Positions 8,914-18,798 are shown, numbered from the stretch's first letter. The stretch: DNA of 64,000 nucleotides from Lacrimispora xylanisolvens (GCF_002934545.1 NZ_PTJA01000005.1:1-64000), one strand, 5' to 3'. A program made the numbers and translations. The notes: a model not told the origin generated them from the letters alone.

Positions 8914-9885
8914 TTATCTGGTAAATTCTCTCCAACGCTTCAGACTGTCTGTGGAAAATGTATATTCCGGCGTTACAACAGTATCCTTAATCTCATTGCT
9001 ATAATACCATGGATCTGAATCGTGAAGGGGATTATTGAGCACATGAAACTCCTGCGCCGGCATATACCCCTGTGCCAGTAAAAAGCACCGGTTTCCCAAC
9101 TCATCTTCTGCCACATCCACAACCATAACGCAATGTCCGGGACTTCCTCCCCGAATGAGCAAATCACCTGCCAGCACCTGGTTTAAATCAGTTCTGGTAC
9201 ACTCTTTCTCAAGAGAAAGCGTTCCTGCATAAACCATAACCTGCCGTAAATATTTTACAAAGCTTTCTTTGCTGTCATCATAAGCTGCCTTTTGCACCCA
9301 GGATACCTTATTATTATCCACCAGCAGACGCTTTCCGGCTCTCCATGACGGATAGTCCATAAAAAAACCATTGGTCAAATGAAATGCGATACCATCATAG
9401 GCTCCCACCGACCATAAATATTCCCCGTACATTCGTATAACGCTATCAGCACATTGCTGTAAATCACCTTCTACCAAAGGCATGGAAAATACTGCAGCGT
9501 GGACATCCTGGCGTCTTTTCTCCTTGCCGTCATATAAAAGAACGGGACTCTTGTCCGGTTTCATGGAATACTGTCTTAAATATCCCTGTAAACTTCCAGC
9601 TGGTTTCTCCAGTCTTTTATACCCGGCGGGAACCAGAAAACGGCTCTCCAGCGTAGAACCGGCAGGATCTAAAAGCGAAACCTTACCGCCGGCCACAACG
9701 CTTTTAGCCATTGTATTTTCCTTTTGGCTCTCTTCCAGAGAAACCATAGAAAGATCTTGTTCAGGCGCAGACGCATGAGGCACAGGCAGCTCTTTCAGTA
9801 CAATCCCCGAATGACCTGACTGCACCGAAACAGCTGCCATACAAAGTATCGCCCCGGTTATCAATAAACTGATGGTTCGCTTCAT
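8914..9885 (-). CDS. Exported DUF4846-like protein
   Basis: A 323-residue protein with an N-terminal signal or anchor segment (MKRTISLLITGAILCMAAVS), so it acts outside the membrane. The body resembles the DUF4846 family: FSMPLVEGDLQQCADSVIRM, a WSVGAYDGIAFHLTNGF block at about 185-200 and GDLLIRGGSPGHCVMVVDV at about 245-265, the last with a Cys/His pair that could be catalytic. Function is not established. The frame also opens at 9936, but the ATG at 9885 has the GGGGGG ribosome site and begins the signal peptide. It stands alone, convergent with ribU. Confidence 0.75.
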   Translation of the reverse strand: MKRTISLLITGAILCMAAVSVQSGHSGIVLKELPVPHASAPEQDLSMVSLEESQKENTMAKSVVAGGKVSLLDPAGSTLESRFLVPAGYKRLEKPAGSLQGYLRQYSMKPDKSPVLLYDGKEKRRQDVHAAVFSMPLVEGDLQQCADSVIRMYGEYLWSVGAYDGIAFHLTNGFFMDYPSWRAGKRLLVDNNKVSWVQKAAYDDSKESFVKYLRQVMVYAGTLSLEKECTRTDLNQVLAGDLLIRGGSPGHCVMVVDVAEDELGNRCFLLAQGYMPAQEFHVLNNPLHDSDPWYYSNEIKDTVVTPEYTFSTDSLKRWREFTR

Positions 9886-9986
9886 AATAAGACCCCCCTG
9901 CATACTGGTAGTGTTTCCCACACTCTTTTCTAACATTGTAGCATAGTCTTATTTTGATTACCAGAAGGAATCTTAATGCTTAACTC

Positions 9987-10862
9987 TTACCCCTTAACCG
10001 CACCTGCTGTCATTCCGCCCATAAACTGCTTGCTTGCTGCCATATATACCAGGATAATCGGAACAATGGCGATGGCAGAACCTGCGAACAGAATGTTCCA
10101 CGCTGCCGCCCCGTCTCCGGCATTCTGAAGAGCAACCACTCCTACGGTCAGGGGACGAAGTTTTTCATTGGTCATGGTAAAGATTAAAGGAAGGATGTAT
10201 TCGTTCCAGCCGCCGCGGAACGATAACAAGGCGACACTTGCCAACGCCGGTTTTATAACAGGTAAAATAACTCTGTAGTAAATTCCGAAAAAGCTGCAGC
10301 CATCTATTTTTGCTGCTTCATCCATTTCCTTAGGGATGCTGTTCATAAATCCATGGATCAGGAATACATACGTTGCCTGGCCGCCACCGGCTGAGATCAG
10401 TATAATGGAGATCAGTGACTTGTTCATGTGCAGTTTTACAGCCAGTTCAAACAAAGGACGGAGTGCAACGCTGCCCACATTGATAAACATGAACATTACC
10501 ATGGAATTATAAATAAGGCTTTTCAGCTTGAATTCTTTTCTGGAAAATACATAACCTGCCATACTGCTTACGGTAAGGGAAACTGCCATTACTCCAAAGC
10601 TGAGTACGAGGCTGTTCATGGTGTATCTTGAGAAATTCGCCATTTGCCATGCCTGCTTGTAATTGTCCAGAATGAATTTCTGGGGAAGCAGATTTACGCC
10701 GCCGCGCACCAATTCGTTATTGGTTTTAAAGGAACCAAACAGGATATAAATAACCGGATAAACAGTGAAAAATGCCAGTGTTGCAAGAAGAAGAAAAATG
10801 ACAACATTAATCATTTTAGTCTTTTGGGATTCTACGGAATGCCCTGTTCTTTCTTTTGCCAT
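9987..10862 (-). CDS. Sugar ABC transporter permease (MalG type)
   Basis: Inner-membrane subunit of a carbohydrate importer. Six hydrophobic helices are apparent, and the EAA loop EMDEAAKIDGCSFFGIYYRV..P at about 190-215 contacts the ATPase. The C-terminal FMGGMTAGAVKG is the usual ending of this family. The start at 10862 (MAKERTGHS) has AGGAGGGAG 7 nt upstream; the longer frame to 10889 overlaps the previous gene more deeply. It is last of the three genes (binding protein, MalF, MalG). No dedicated ATPase is present, as usual for such clusters that share an MsmX-like ATPase. The adjacent YesM/YesN pair probably controls it. Confidence 0.92.
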   Translation of the reverse strand: MAKERTGHSVESQKTKMINVVIFLLLATLAFFTVYPVIYILFGSFKTNNELVRGGVNLLPQKFILDNYKQAWQMANFSRYTMNSLVLSFGVMAVSLTVSSMAGYVFSRKEFKLKSLIYNSMVMFMFINVGSVALRPLFELAVKLHMNKSLISIILISAGGGQATYVFLIHGFMNSIPKEMDEAAKIDGCSFFGIYYRVILPVIKPALASVALLSFRGGWNEYILPLIFTMTNEKLRPLTVGVVALQNAGDGAAAWNILFAGSAIAIVPIILVYMAASKQFMGGMTAGAVKG

Positions 10863-10875
10863 TGTCTTCTCCCTC

Positions 10876-11805
10876 CTATGAAATGTCATCCATTTTTTTG
10901 CTGATCTTCAGATATATGATGGTGATAACTCCTACGATAAGCGCTGAAACGATACTGAGAACGGAGCCGTATCCGATCTGCAGCGGGGTTTTTGCTCTTG
11001 AAGTGCCAAATACCATCTGGAAAATGTAGGAAAACATCACATGTGTCCGGTTATTGGGACCACCTGCCGTCAATACCAGTATGGATTCATAATCTTTAAA
11101 TGCAGTGGTAATGGCAAGCATGATAACCACTTTTAATACAGGTCCAAGCATTGGGAGTGTGATCTTGAAAAAGGTCTGGATTCCGTTTGCCCCGTCAATC
11201 TGAGCACTTTCGTATACGTCTGAAGGAATGCCTGCCAGACCGGAAATCAGGAGGATCATGTAGTTACCAAAACCTCCCCAGACTGCTACTATGACCACTG
11301 CTGCCATGGCGGTCTTTCCGCTACCCAGCCAGTCAATTGGCTGCTGTATTACCCCTATGCGCTGCAGGAATGCATTTAAAACTCCGTTATAAGTTGCGAA
11401 GATAAAATACCAGATCAGACTGTATACCGCTGAGCTGATGACAGTCGGCAGGAAATAGATTCCCTGCATCAGTCCGCTTCCAAACCGTTTTCTCTGTAAC
11501 AGTACTGCTGTCATCAGAGAAAGAGGCAGCAGAAAGACAAGCTTTAAAATAGCATATTCAAAGGTGTGAAGAACACTATTCCAGTATATTCCATCTCCGG
11601 TAATACGTTTGAAGTTTTCAAATCCTACAAAATATGCCTTAAAACCATTGTAATCATAAAAAACATATCGAATCAGCCATGTAAATGGATACACCGACAT
11701 TACCAGGATAAAAAAGATGGTGGGAATCAGCATCAGCCACATGGGGATATCACCATGATCCCAGCTCTTTTTGAACCGGCTTCCCAAAGATTTGTTTGAA
11801 TTCAT
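10876..11805 (-). CDS. Sugar ABC transporter permease (MalF/LplB type)
   Basis: First permease of the importer, with about six membrane helices. The EAA loop reads VYESAQIDGANGIQTFFKITLP at about 200-222, the hallmark of binding-protein-dependent sugar permeases. The start is taken at the ATG at 11805 (MNSNKSLG), 8 nt after AAGGAG; the frame also opens at a GTG at 11814 lying on top of the ribosome site. Its stop overlaps the upstream extension of the next permease gene. The gap to the binding-protein gene contains a strong hairpin (11869-11904). Confidence 0.92.
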   Translation of the reverse strand: MNSNKSLGSRFKKSWDHGDIPMWLMLIPTIFFILVMSVYPFTWLIRYVFYDYNGFKAYFVGFENFKRITGDGIYWNSVLHTFEYAILKLVFLLPLSLMTAVLLQRKRFGSGLMQGIYFLPTVISSAVYSLIWYFIFATYNGVLNAFLQRIGVIQQPIDWLGSGKTAMAAVVIVAVWGGFGNYMILLISGLAGIPSDVYESAQIDGANGIQTFFKITLPMLGPVLKVVIMLAITTAFKDYESILVLTAGGPNNRTHVMFSYIFQMVFGTSRAKTPLQIGYGSVLSIVSALIVGVITIIYLKISKKMDDIS

Positions 11806-11868
11806 TTCCTTCACTCCTTATTTTTATTCTATAATCGTTTTCCGCTCCTGCCCGCCCAGTGAAAGAAA

Positions 11869-11904
11869 GGCTGCTGCAAGACAGCAGTTCTGTTTGCAGC
11901 AGCC
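11869..11904 (-). terminator. Intercistronic hairpin between binding protein and permease genes
   Basis: An 11-bp GC-rich stem (GGCTGCTGCAA / TTGCAGCAGCC) is followed on the minus strand by TTTCTTTC. As a leaky terminator or mRNA 3'-end stabiliser it would allow more binding protein than permease to be made. Confidence 0.7.
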
Positions 11905-11915
11905 GTAATACCAAT

Positions 11916-13361
11916 TTACTTATCCAGATATTCCACTGTGCCTGCGCCTGGATGAAGAGGATCATAATCCTTAATAACCACACGTTTTGTCTTGCCCATT
12001 TTTACTTCTTTTTCCAGAGCATCATTATAGGTCTGATTTAATTTTGCAATTGTTTCATCAATAGATGGTCCTTCCGGGAGACATGCATTCCAAAGTGCAT
12101 CTCTGTAATTCTCGCCATCAGGTGTTACAGATGGAGCAACCGGATATACTGCTTCATAATCAGCACCTGCAAAATCTGCCATTCTTCCGGTTTTGCTCTT
12201 ATCAATTTTTGAATCCATATAGTTAGAAATTGGCAGAGAATAACCGCCTTCTAAATAACCTTTTAATACTTTTTCAGAGCCAAAGTATTCAATAACTTCC
12301 CATGATTCCTTCGGATGCTCGGTAAATGCACTCATCATCCAGCCGGTATTTGGAGAGCAGGTTTCCGCGCCTTTGATCTGACCGTCTAAAGTTGGCAGCT
12401 GTGCAACGCCCCACTGAATCTTAGCCGGGAACTGCTCAGTTAAAACGGTTGCTTCCTGGGATGCATTGCCGTGGATTGCTGCATGACCTTCTGCAAACTG
12501 TACGCGGACCGGGTCAATCTTCATGGAAGCAGAACCTGGGAATACGCTCTGATCCTGGAACATCTGGCGTACTGTTTCAAGGTATGGTTTAAATCCGGTA
12601 AAATCAAATTTGCCTTCTTTGTAGTTATATAAAGTAACTCCGCTCATTTCGGCAGAATGCTCCAGCCAGCGTTCGAAGGGGCCGCTTGCTCCTGGGAAAA
12701 TGATGCCGTAATAATCGCCTTTTCCAGCCTCTGTAATCTTCTTTGCAATTTCTGGAAGCTCACTGACTTTTGTTGGTGGTTTCAGTCCCAGTTTATCAAA
12801 TACATCTTTGTTGTAGATCATTCTGGAACCACTTCTTTTGCCGCATGGTACCCAGTAAATTTTATCTCCTACTACGTTGCAGCCTTCGTATAAGTGCTGA
12901 TCAACCTCATTTACCTTTTTGAATTCATCAGTCAGATAATCATTTAAAGGCTGGATAATTCCATTATCTACGAAGTTTCTGAAATCATCTCCGTTGATCT
13001 GAGAGAATATATCCGGTGACTGTCCGGAATTAGCCGCCATGGACAGTAAGTTTTCGTAGTTCTCTGTCTGTACCACATAATCCAGTACGATATGATCATT
13101 GGTTTTATTAAATTCATCAACTACCTTATTCATGTACTCCAGATCATGCCGGTTATCTGTCCAGATGGTGATTTTCACCTTATCTGAAGAAGCGGAATCC
13201 TTTTTTGTTTCTCCCCCCGCTGCTGCAGTTGTTGTTTCCTTCCCGCCTGATGCCGGTGCCGCAGTGGTTTGCTCTGCACTCTTTGCCCCACATGCTGTTA
13301 ATGCAGATGCCGCCATCATACAGGCCATGCTCATTGCTGCCAGTCGTTTTGTTTTTCTCAT
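11916..13361 (-). CDS. Sugar ABC transporter substrate-binding lipoprotein
   Basis: Extracellular solute-binding protein (family 1 type, 481 residues) delivering a sugar or oligosaccharide to the two permeases. The start at 13361 gives a lipoprotein signal peptide, MRKTKRLAAMSMACMMAASA, then the lipobox LTACG, and follows AAGGGAG; the frame open to 13496 has no signal logic. A Ser/Thr/Ala-rich linker follows the lipobox and then VKITIWTDNRHD, the usual opening of the domain. The ligand cannot be deduced. It is divergent from the YesN regulator with a 215-bp shared promoter region. Confidence 0.93.
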   Translation of the reverse strand: MRKTKRLAAMSMACMMAASALTACGAKSAEQTTAAPASGGKETTTAAAGGETKKDSASSDKVKITIWTDNRHDLEYMNKVVDEFNKTNDHIVLDYVVQTENYENLLSMAANSGQSPDIFSQINGDDFRNFVDNGIIQPLNDYLTDEFKKVNEVDQHLYEGCNVVGDKIYWVPCGKRSGSRMIYNKDVFDKLGLKPPTKVSELPEIAKKITEAGKGDYYGIIFPGASGPFERWLEHSAEMSGVTLYNYKEGKFDFTGFKPYLETVRQMFQDQSVFPGSASMKIDPVRVQFAEGHAAIHGNASQEATVLTEQFPAKIQWGVAQLPTLDGQIKGAETCSPNTGWMMSAFTEHPKESWEVIEYFGSEKVLKGYLEGGYSLPISNYMDSKIDKSKTGRMADFAGADYEAVYPVAPSVTPDGENYRDALWNACLPEGPSIDETIAKLNQTYNDALEKEVKMGKTKRVVIKDYDPLHPGAGTVEYLDK

Positions 13362-13576
13362 AATTTCTGCTCCCTTCTTTTTGTTAACTATTACCTTCTT
13401 GTTGGTGATGTGCCTTAATAATAAATCATTTCCCCGAATGAAAACACCACTTTTTCTACTATGAATGTAACATTTTTTACGAAATATCCTACTCATGGCC
13501 TTTCGCCTTGATTTTCATTATGCACAATGCTATAATTGCCTTGCTTTTTAATACGAACTGAGGAAAGGATGCCGCT

Positions 13577-15196
13577 ATGAACCCAATATCCATGATTACT
13601 TTGCTGATTGTAGACGATGAGGCGGAGATCCGTTCCGGTCTTAGGTCCATTATCCCCTGGGAAGATTATTCGATCACGCTGATCGGGACAGCTGCCAATG
13701 GTGCAGAGGCCCTGGATAAAATCCGCTATTATGAACCGGATATTGTAATAACTGATATTCAAATGCCAGGAATGAGCGGACTCGAGCTGGTACGGCGCGC
13801 AAAAGAGGAACAGTTTGACTGTTCTTTTGTTATATTAAGCGGTTATGATGAATTTGAATATGCGAGAAATGCGATTCGGTATGGGGTAAAGGAATATTTA
13901 CTGAAACCCATTTCCATCAGGGATTTAACCGAACTAATCCAGAATTTAAAGGAAGAAATCTTAAGTAAACGGGACTATCACAGTGATCAGCTTTCCACAC
14001 TGAGAAAACTGCGCAAAGCACAGGTTTCCCTGCGAAAACAAAACTTAATCCCCCAGCTTCTACGGGGAGAGCTTTCCGCCATGGAACTGAATAAGGTAAT
14101 TGAGGAATATGGTCTTTCTATACGGGATAAGGAAAGCTGCGCCGTTTTAATCCAGGCATATTCCACGTATCAGTATGCAGAAGAAACGGCTGAACTGGCT
14201 AATACACTTGTCCCTTTAATGGAAGCTCTGGAAGAAGAATTAAGCGGGTTACCGGCACTGATCTCTGATTATCCTCCTGCAGGCCTTTTATTAATTGTTA
14301 ACCTTCCGTTCCTGTCAGATCATTGGGAGTCTCTTCATAAAATGCTGGAACATTATATTAACAGAATAAACATTGACGGGATGGTCTGCGTTACAGCTGC
14401 CATTGGCAAACCCGTTTCTTCTCTCTGCGGGATCTCTGCCTCTATCCAGGATGCGAGGCATATCATTACCTGGCATATTTATCCGGAAGCTGGCGCCGTT
14501 CTTGATCTTGCTGTTCTTGAATCGGGACAGCCCCCGGTCATCATGCCTGGAGACGATCTTTTGGATGCCGTTTTAAAGGATGACAGAGATAACATACAGG
14601 CCCGTTTTAAACTTTATTTAGAGAAACTGACCACTCCTGTTCTTCCTCCGCCATCTTATCTTTACAGTATGTGCAATTATCTAATCATTACATTGCAAAG
14701 CCAGTTGTCCCGGTATCTTGACGGACCGCCGAAAAGCTATACCGGCAATTCCTTTGCGGCGTTGCAGAGTTTAAATTCTTTGGAGGATATTGAGATCTTT
14801 ATGGTAAAGGTTCTCTCCGGATTTGCAGAGGAGCTGACCGTAAGCCAGGCTGCAAAGAACGATCCATTGATTCAGAAAGCCCTTGACTATATTAATAAGA
14901 ATCTCTTAAAAAATCCCAGGACCGAAGATGTGTGCAATTATCTGGGACTGAGCAAAAGCTATTTCAGCACTTATTTTAAAAATAAAACACAGCTGAATTT
15001 TCGGGATTATACTCTGGATTTAAAAATCAACTATGCACAGGAACAGCTGAAATTTCAGGAACACACATCGGGAGAAGTCTCCCTGCTCCTTGGCTATGAA
15101 GATTACCGCTCCTTCAGCCGTGCCTTTAAGGCAAGAACCGGGCTTACACCTTCGGAATATCAAAAACAGTTTGCTGCCGGAGAAAGGAGCAGTTAA
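13577..15196 (+). CDS. Response regulator, YesN/AraC type
   Basis: Cytoplasmic transcription activator of 539 residues. The N-terminal receiver domain (about 6-125) has the acidic pair DD at LIVDDEAE, the phospho-acceptor Asp in DIVITDIQMPGMSG, and KPI with the conserved Lys at about 110. The C-terminal AraC HTH (about 430-535) reads VCNYLGLSKSYFSTYFKN and ends in a CRSFSRAFK-like block (YRSFSRAFKARTGLTPSEY). It is followed without a gap by its sensor kinase (TAATG overlap). Divergent position relative to the sugar transporter makes that operon the likely target. Confidence 0.94.
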   Translation: MNPISMITLLIVDDEAEIRSGLRSIIPWEDYSITLIGTAANGAEALDKIRYYEPDIVITDIQMPGMSGLELVRRAKEEQFDCSFVILSGYDEFEYARNAIRYGVKEYLLKPISIRDLTELIQNLKEEILSKRDYHSDQLSTLRKLRKAQVSLRKQNLIPQLLRGELSAMELNKVIEEYGLSIRDKESCAVLIQAYSTYQYAEETAELANTLVPLMEALEEELSGLPALISDYPPAGLLLIVNLPFLSDHWESLHKMLEHYINRINIDGMVCVTAAIGKPVSSLCGISASIQDARHIITWHIYPEAGAVLDLAVLESGQPPVIMPGDDLLDAVLKDDRDNIQARFKLYLEKLTTPVLPPPSYLYSMCNYLIITLQSQLSRYLDGPPKSYTGNSFAALQSLNSLEDIEIFMVKVLSGFAEELTVSQAAKNDPLIQKALDYINKNLLKNPRTEDVCNYLGLSKSYFSTYFKNKTQLNFRDYTLDLKINYAQEQLKFQEHTSGEVSLLLGYEDYRSFSRAFKARTGLTPSEYQKQFAAGERSS

Positions 15197-16983
15197 TGAT
15201 TAAATGGTTTGCCAATTTAAAATTCCGTTACCAGCTGGTGACCGGAATGATTTTTATTACATCGGCTGCTCTTTTTCTCATTGGACAGGTGTCTTATTTC
15301 TATTTTTACGAACGAAACACCAATGAAGTTTTAAGAAGGGCCAGAAGCTCCGTAGAAATGGCTGGAGAATCCCTTTCCTACCAGTTTAATTCTCTCTCGG
15401 CTGCTACCAATCATCTTCTGGTAAAGGAACCTTTCCCTCAGATGATCGCCGATATTAATAACTATAATTTTACTGGTTATGCCAGATATTTCACCACTGC
15501 CACTGCTGTTACAGATTCATTTCTGCAAAATCATGATCTTGTAACCAATGTACTGGTCTGCGGTGATGATCAAATACTGTTCAGCCCCACCTCCCTGGGT
15601 ATCAGCAGTCATTTTGACAAGCTACTTCCAGAGAATATCTGGCAATATCCCCACATTACTGTCCTGCCCACCAGGTTCAGCAACATGTTTGGCAGAAAGG
15701 GAGTGATTCCGGTCTCCTATCCTGTCTCCAGTATTCTGTCGTCCAAGCATCTGGCTTATCAGGATATAACCAACTGCAGAAAAGTCCGGTTCATTCTTCT
15801 GGTTGACACGGAGCAGATCCGGGATTATTTTAACCGGATGTCCAACCGCTACACTTACTGTATGTATCTTGCAGATGAGAACGGACAGCCTCTGGATATT
15901 ACGGAAAAAGAGTATCCCGATGCATTTCTGCCCCAAATCTGTAAGTGGGTCGCAGATGGTTCACCCGGACAGGAAGGGACGGTAAAAGCAGAGAACGAAG
16001 ATCTGTTTCTAACCATGAACAAGATTAAATTTTGTAATTTAAATGTAGTTCACATGACAAAAAAATCGGCTCTTACAGGGGATATTAAAGAGATTCGTTC
16101 CTTTTTTATCCTTGTATGGATTGCCTGTTTTCTTGCGGCTGTTTTACTCAGCCTGGCTCTGTCCGGCCTTCTTACCAGAAATTTACGGGTGCTGGGAACA
16201 ATTATTCGAAGCATTAACGACAAAACCTATACCAAACGAAAAGAATTTAATCATACAGACGAAATCAGCCTTTTGGGAGTCCAGTTAAACCAGATGTACG
16301 ATACCATACAGCTGCAGCTTTTGCAGATTAAGGATGAGGAACAAAAAAAGGCAATGGCGGAAATACAGATGATGTCGGAGCAGATTAATCCTCATTTTCT
16401 TTACAATACCCTGGAATGTATTCATTTTCAGATATTAAATGGTCATTCGAAAACTGCAGAAGGAATGCTTGAAAGTCTGGGGAAATATTTACGGACCACT
16501 CTGAGTTTTGGAAAGACGATGATTTCAGTGGAAAAAGAAGTGGAACACGTCACTTCCTATATGGAAATCATGAACCGTCATTCTTCAAACGGGATTCAGA
16601 TGGAAACACAAATTGATCCATTATTAAAAGACTGCCAAATCATGAAAATACTGCTTCAGCCCCTGGCGGAAAACTGCATACGCCACGGTTTCGACGGCTT
16701 CATAAGCGGACTTGAACCAGTTCCTCCCCGGATTGATATCCTGATATCACCAGCAGATCACAACAAAATCAGGATTGAAGTAACGGACAATGGCAGGGGA
16801 ATTGATATAGAAGTGGCAAATGCCTGCATTACGGAGAATTCTTCAGAGTCACAGAAACATTTTGGATTATCCAATATACAAAAGAGACTGAAAGCGTGCT
16901 ATGGGGATTCTTTTCGCATCACATTTCAAAGCATTCCTTATTTAAAAAACAGCGTTATTATTGAACTTCCCAGAGATATTTAA
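15196..16983 (+). CDS. Sensor histidine kinase, YesM type
   Basis: Membrane sensor of the pair, 595 residues. A first membrane helix at about 15-35, an extracellular sensing region to about 295, a second helix at about 300-325 and a HAMP linker precede the His_kinase domain with phospho-acceptor His in QINPHFLYNTLE at about 400. The HATPase domain has the N box LAENCIRHG and the G box TDNGRGI...FGLSNIQKRL. It likely senses sugar, or the loaded binding protein encoded next to it, and phosphorylates the YesN regulator. A strong terminator follows at 16982-17025. Confidence 0.94.
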   Translation: MIKWFANLKFRYQLVTGMIFITSAALFLIGQVSYFYFYERNTNEVLRRARSSVEMAGESLSYQFNSLSAATNHLLVKEPFPQMIADINNYNFTGYARYFTTATAVTDSFLQNHDLVTNVLVCGDDQILFSPTSLGISSHFDKLLPENIWQYPHITVLPTRFSNMFGRKGVIPVSYPVSSILSSKHLAYQDITNCRKVRFILLVDTEQIRDYFNRMSNRYTYCMYLADENGQPLDITEKEYPDAFLPQICKWVADGSPGQEGTVKAENEDLFLTMNKIKFCNLNVVHMTKKSALTGDIKEIRSFFILVWIACFLAAVLLSLALSGLLTRNLRVLGTIIRSINDKTYTKRKEFNHTDEISLLGVQLNQMYDTIQLQLLQIKDEEQKKAMAEIQMMSEQINPHFLYNTLECIHFQILNGHSKTAEGMLESLGKYLRTTLSFGKTMISVEKEVEHVTSYMEIMNRHSSNGIQMETQIDPLLKDCQIMKILLQPLAENCIRHGFDGFISGLEPVPPRIDILISPADHNKIRIEVTDNGRGIDIEVANACITENSSESQKHFGLSNIQKRLKACYGDSFRITFQSIPYLKNSVIIELPRDI

Positions 16984-17025
16984 AAACCGGATCAGCGTGG
17001 TATTCCATGCTGATCCGGTTTTTTT
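16982..17025 (+). terminator. Terminator of the YesN-YesM operon
   Basis: The stem AAACCGGATCAGC / GCTGATCCGGTTT is followed by a run of seven T, directly at the kinase stop codon. Confidence 0.92.
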
Positions 17026-17144
17026 ACCAGTACGCCACGTATCTGGCAATTTTATTGTATTATATTACTATATCAATTAATTAAAATATTATATGTTTTA
17101 TTATATTATAAAAATACATTTCTACATATATATCTTTATAATAG

Positions 17145-17173
17145 TTGACAACATTAATTATTACTTTTATAAT
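17145..17173 (+). promoter_or_regulatory. Consensus sigma-A promoter of the BlaI-BlaR1 operon
   Basis: TTGACA (17145-17150) and TATAAT (17168-17173) are separated by 17 bp. It lies 53 bp ahead of the BlaI start and inside the upstream extension of that frame, which is why the start at 17226 is preferred. The flanks are rich in TACA/TGTA sequences of the kind BlaI-type repressors bind, but no single clear operator stands out. Confidence 0.8.
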
Positions 17174-17225
17174 CAATTTAACAATACTTCTAATTAAACA
17201 TCCAGTTACTTCAAGGAGAGCCATT

Positions 17226-17630
17226 ATGCCAAAACCAAAAAAAGTTTTAACTGACCGGGAAATGGATATATTAAATATACTTTGGTCATCAGAAAAACCC
17301 TTAATTGCATCTGAAATTGCAAGCAGCGATCCTTCTTTAACTATTAATACGATTCAGGTTGTTTTAAGGAATCTATTAAAAAAGAAACTGATTGAAGTAG
17401 CTGATATTGTGTATAGCGGTACTGTTCTATGCCGCAGTTACCGTCCCACAGCAGAATCTAAAGATTTTACACTGCAGAAATTCATTACAGAATTTAAAAA
17501 TATGAAGAGCATTACTACCCCCAGACTGGTTGCATCACTTTTAGAGCATGAAAAGAATGAGGAAGCTGTTATCGCTGAACTTGAGAAATTATTAGAAGAA
17601 AGAAAACGTAATCTTAACAGGGAGGAGTAA
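17226..17630 (+). CDS. BlaI/MecI/CopY-family repressor
   Basis: A 134-residue winged-helix repressor. LTDREMDILNILWSSEKPL and the recognition region TINTIQVVLRNLLKKKLIEV are characteristic, as is the C-terminal dimerisation/cleavage part with EHEKNEEAVIAELEKLLEE. Proteins of this family dimerise on TACA/TGTA dyads and are inactivated by proteolysis triggered by a BlaR1/MecR1 membrane protease; such a protease is encoded 1 bp downstream. The start at 17226 has AAGGAG 7 nt upstream. A paralogue is encoded at 19104-19529. Likely targets are this operon and the secreted-protein/ABC operon at 19.8-23.7 kb (inference). Confidence 0.9.
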   Translation: MPKPKKVLTDREMDILNILWSSEKPLIASEIASSDPSLTINTIQVVLRNLLKKKLIEVADIVYSGTVLCRSYRPTAESKDFTLQKFITEFKNMKSITTPRLVASLLEHEKNEEAVIAELEKLLEERKRNLNREE

Positions 17631-17631
17631 T

Positions 17632-18798
17632 ATGGAATTCTCTATCCTTTCTCTTTTGACAATGACATTTTTCAGCAGTATCCTAATTGTCATAATTTAT
17701 TTTGTCCTGAGAGATAATCGTATAATAGAACGGATTGGCATGGCTGCACTGACTCTGAGCATCGGTGCAACCATATTAAGATTATTTATTCCATTTGAAC
17801 TGACCACATCAAGAAGCATGCCAATAGGAAAAATACTTCCTGCATTGATACATTTCCTTGAAATTCCGGTCATTCGATCAGGCGGTTTCTCCATAAGTCT
17901 GTTAGACGCCCTCTATGTAATTTGGATAACCGGCATCATCATACAGCTGGTAAAAACAATATTTATATACGCTCGTTTCACAAAGACAATAACAAATAGC
18001 CGTTCTGTTATAGATGAAGAAGTAAAAGAAGCTTTATATAAAATAAGTAAATATTATAATAAGCCTTCTTCAATACAAATTATACAAACTGATTTAGTAT
18101 CTACGCCAATGGTATTTGGATTTTTCCGTCCCAGGATTATTCTGCCTGAGATTAAGCTTACAACCGATGAGTGGTACTGCATTTTAAAGCATGAAGTATC
18201 TCATTATATTTGTGGTGATTTATGGGTGAGGTTCCTGGTGGAATTTTTATGCTCCATCTATTGGTGGAACCCTTTTGTCTATTTGTTTAGAAATCAGATA
18301 TCCAAAGCACAGGAAATACATATTGATCTTTTCGTTACTAAATCCATGAATGAGGCAGAACAAATAAAATATCTGGAATGTCTGATAAAAATAGCTAAGA
18401 TTCCTGTCAGCAAGAAACTGAATAAATGGATTTTGTCTTTCAACGGAGACAGTGGAAATCTGTTATCCCAGCGTTTTAACATTATTTTAAATCGCCCTCT
18501 TTCATCGAATGAAACAAGGAGGAAGAAATTTTCAGCCTTATTATTACCGGTTTTAGTCCTGTTAGCCTTATCTTTCAGTATCGTTTTTGAACCCTATTCA
18601 ATCAAACCACAGGATGCGGCTGATACAGTTGAATTGACAAATCAGAATACTTACTTAATACAAAATCCGGAAAGTGGCTACGATGTTTATTTAAATGGCC
18701 AGTTTTATGGACATATAAATGAAATCAAAGACTCATTTTCTGGTTTAGAAATTTATAAAAATATTACGGAGGTGTCCCAGATTGAAAAAAACAGGTAA
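17632..18798 (+). CDS. BlaR1/MecR1-like M56 membrane metalloprotease, sensor domain lost
   Basis: Integral membrane zinc protease of 388 residues. N-terminal helices at about 5-60 and 85-110 precede the cytoplasmic M56 domain with HEVSH (HExxH) at about 187-191 and the downstream helices CSIYWWNPFVYLF. A last membrane helix lies at about 300-320. True BlaR1/MecR1 proteins are about 600 residues and end in a penicillin-binding sensor; here only about 65 extracytoplasmic residues follow, so the stimulus is not a beta-lactam bound by that domain. Predicted role: cleave the BlaI repressor on receiving an extracellular cue. Its 3' end overlaps the next small gene by 17 bp. Confidence 0.88.
   Translation: MEFSILSLLTMTFFSSILIVIIYFVLRDNRIIERIGMAALTLSIGATILRLFIPFELTTSRSMPIGKILPALIHFLEIPVIRSGGFSISLLDALYVIWITGIIIQLVKTIFIYARFTKTITNSRSVIDEEVKEALYKISKYYNKPSSIQIIQTDLVSTPMVFGFFRPRIILPEIKLTTDEWYCILKHEVSHYICGDLWVRFLVEFLCSIYWWNPFVYLFRNQISKAQEIHIDLFVTKSMNEAEQIKYLECLIKIAKIPVSKKLNKWILSFNGDSGNLLSQRFNIILNRPLSSNETRRKKFSALLLPVLVLLALSFSIVFEPYSIKPQDAADTVELTNQNTYLIQNPESGYDVYLNGQFYGHINEIKDSFSGLEIYKNITEVSQIEKNR

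Noticed and set aside
17226-18798. Beta-lactamase regulation by BlaI-BlaR1
   Set aside because: The penicillin-binding sensor domain is missing, and no beta-lactamase or PBP2a gene is present in the window.
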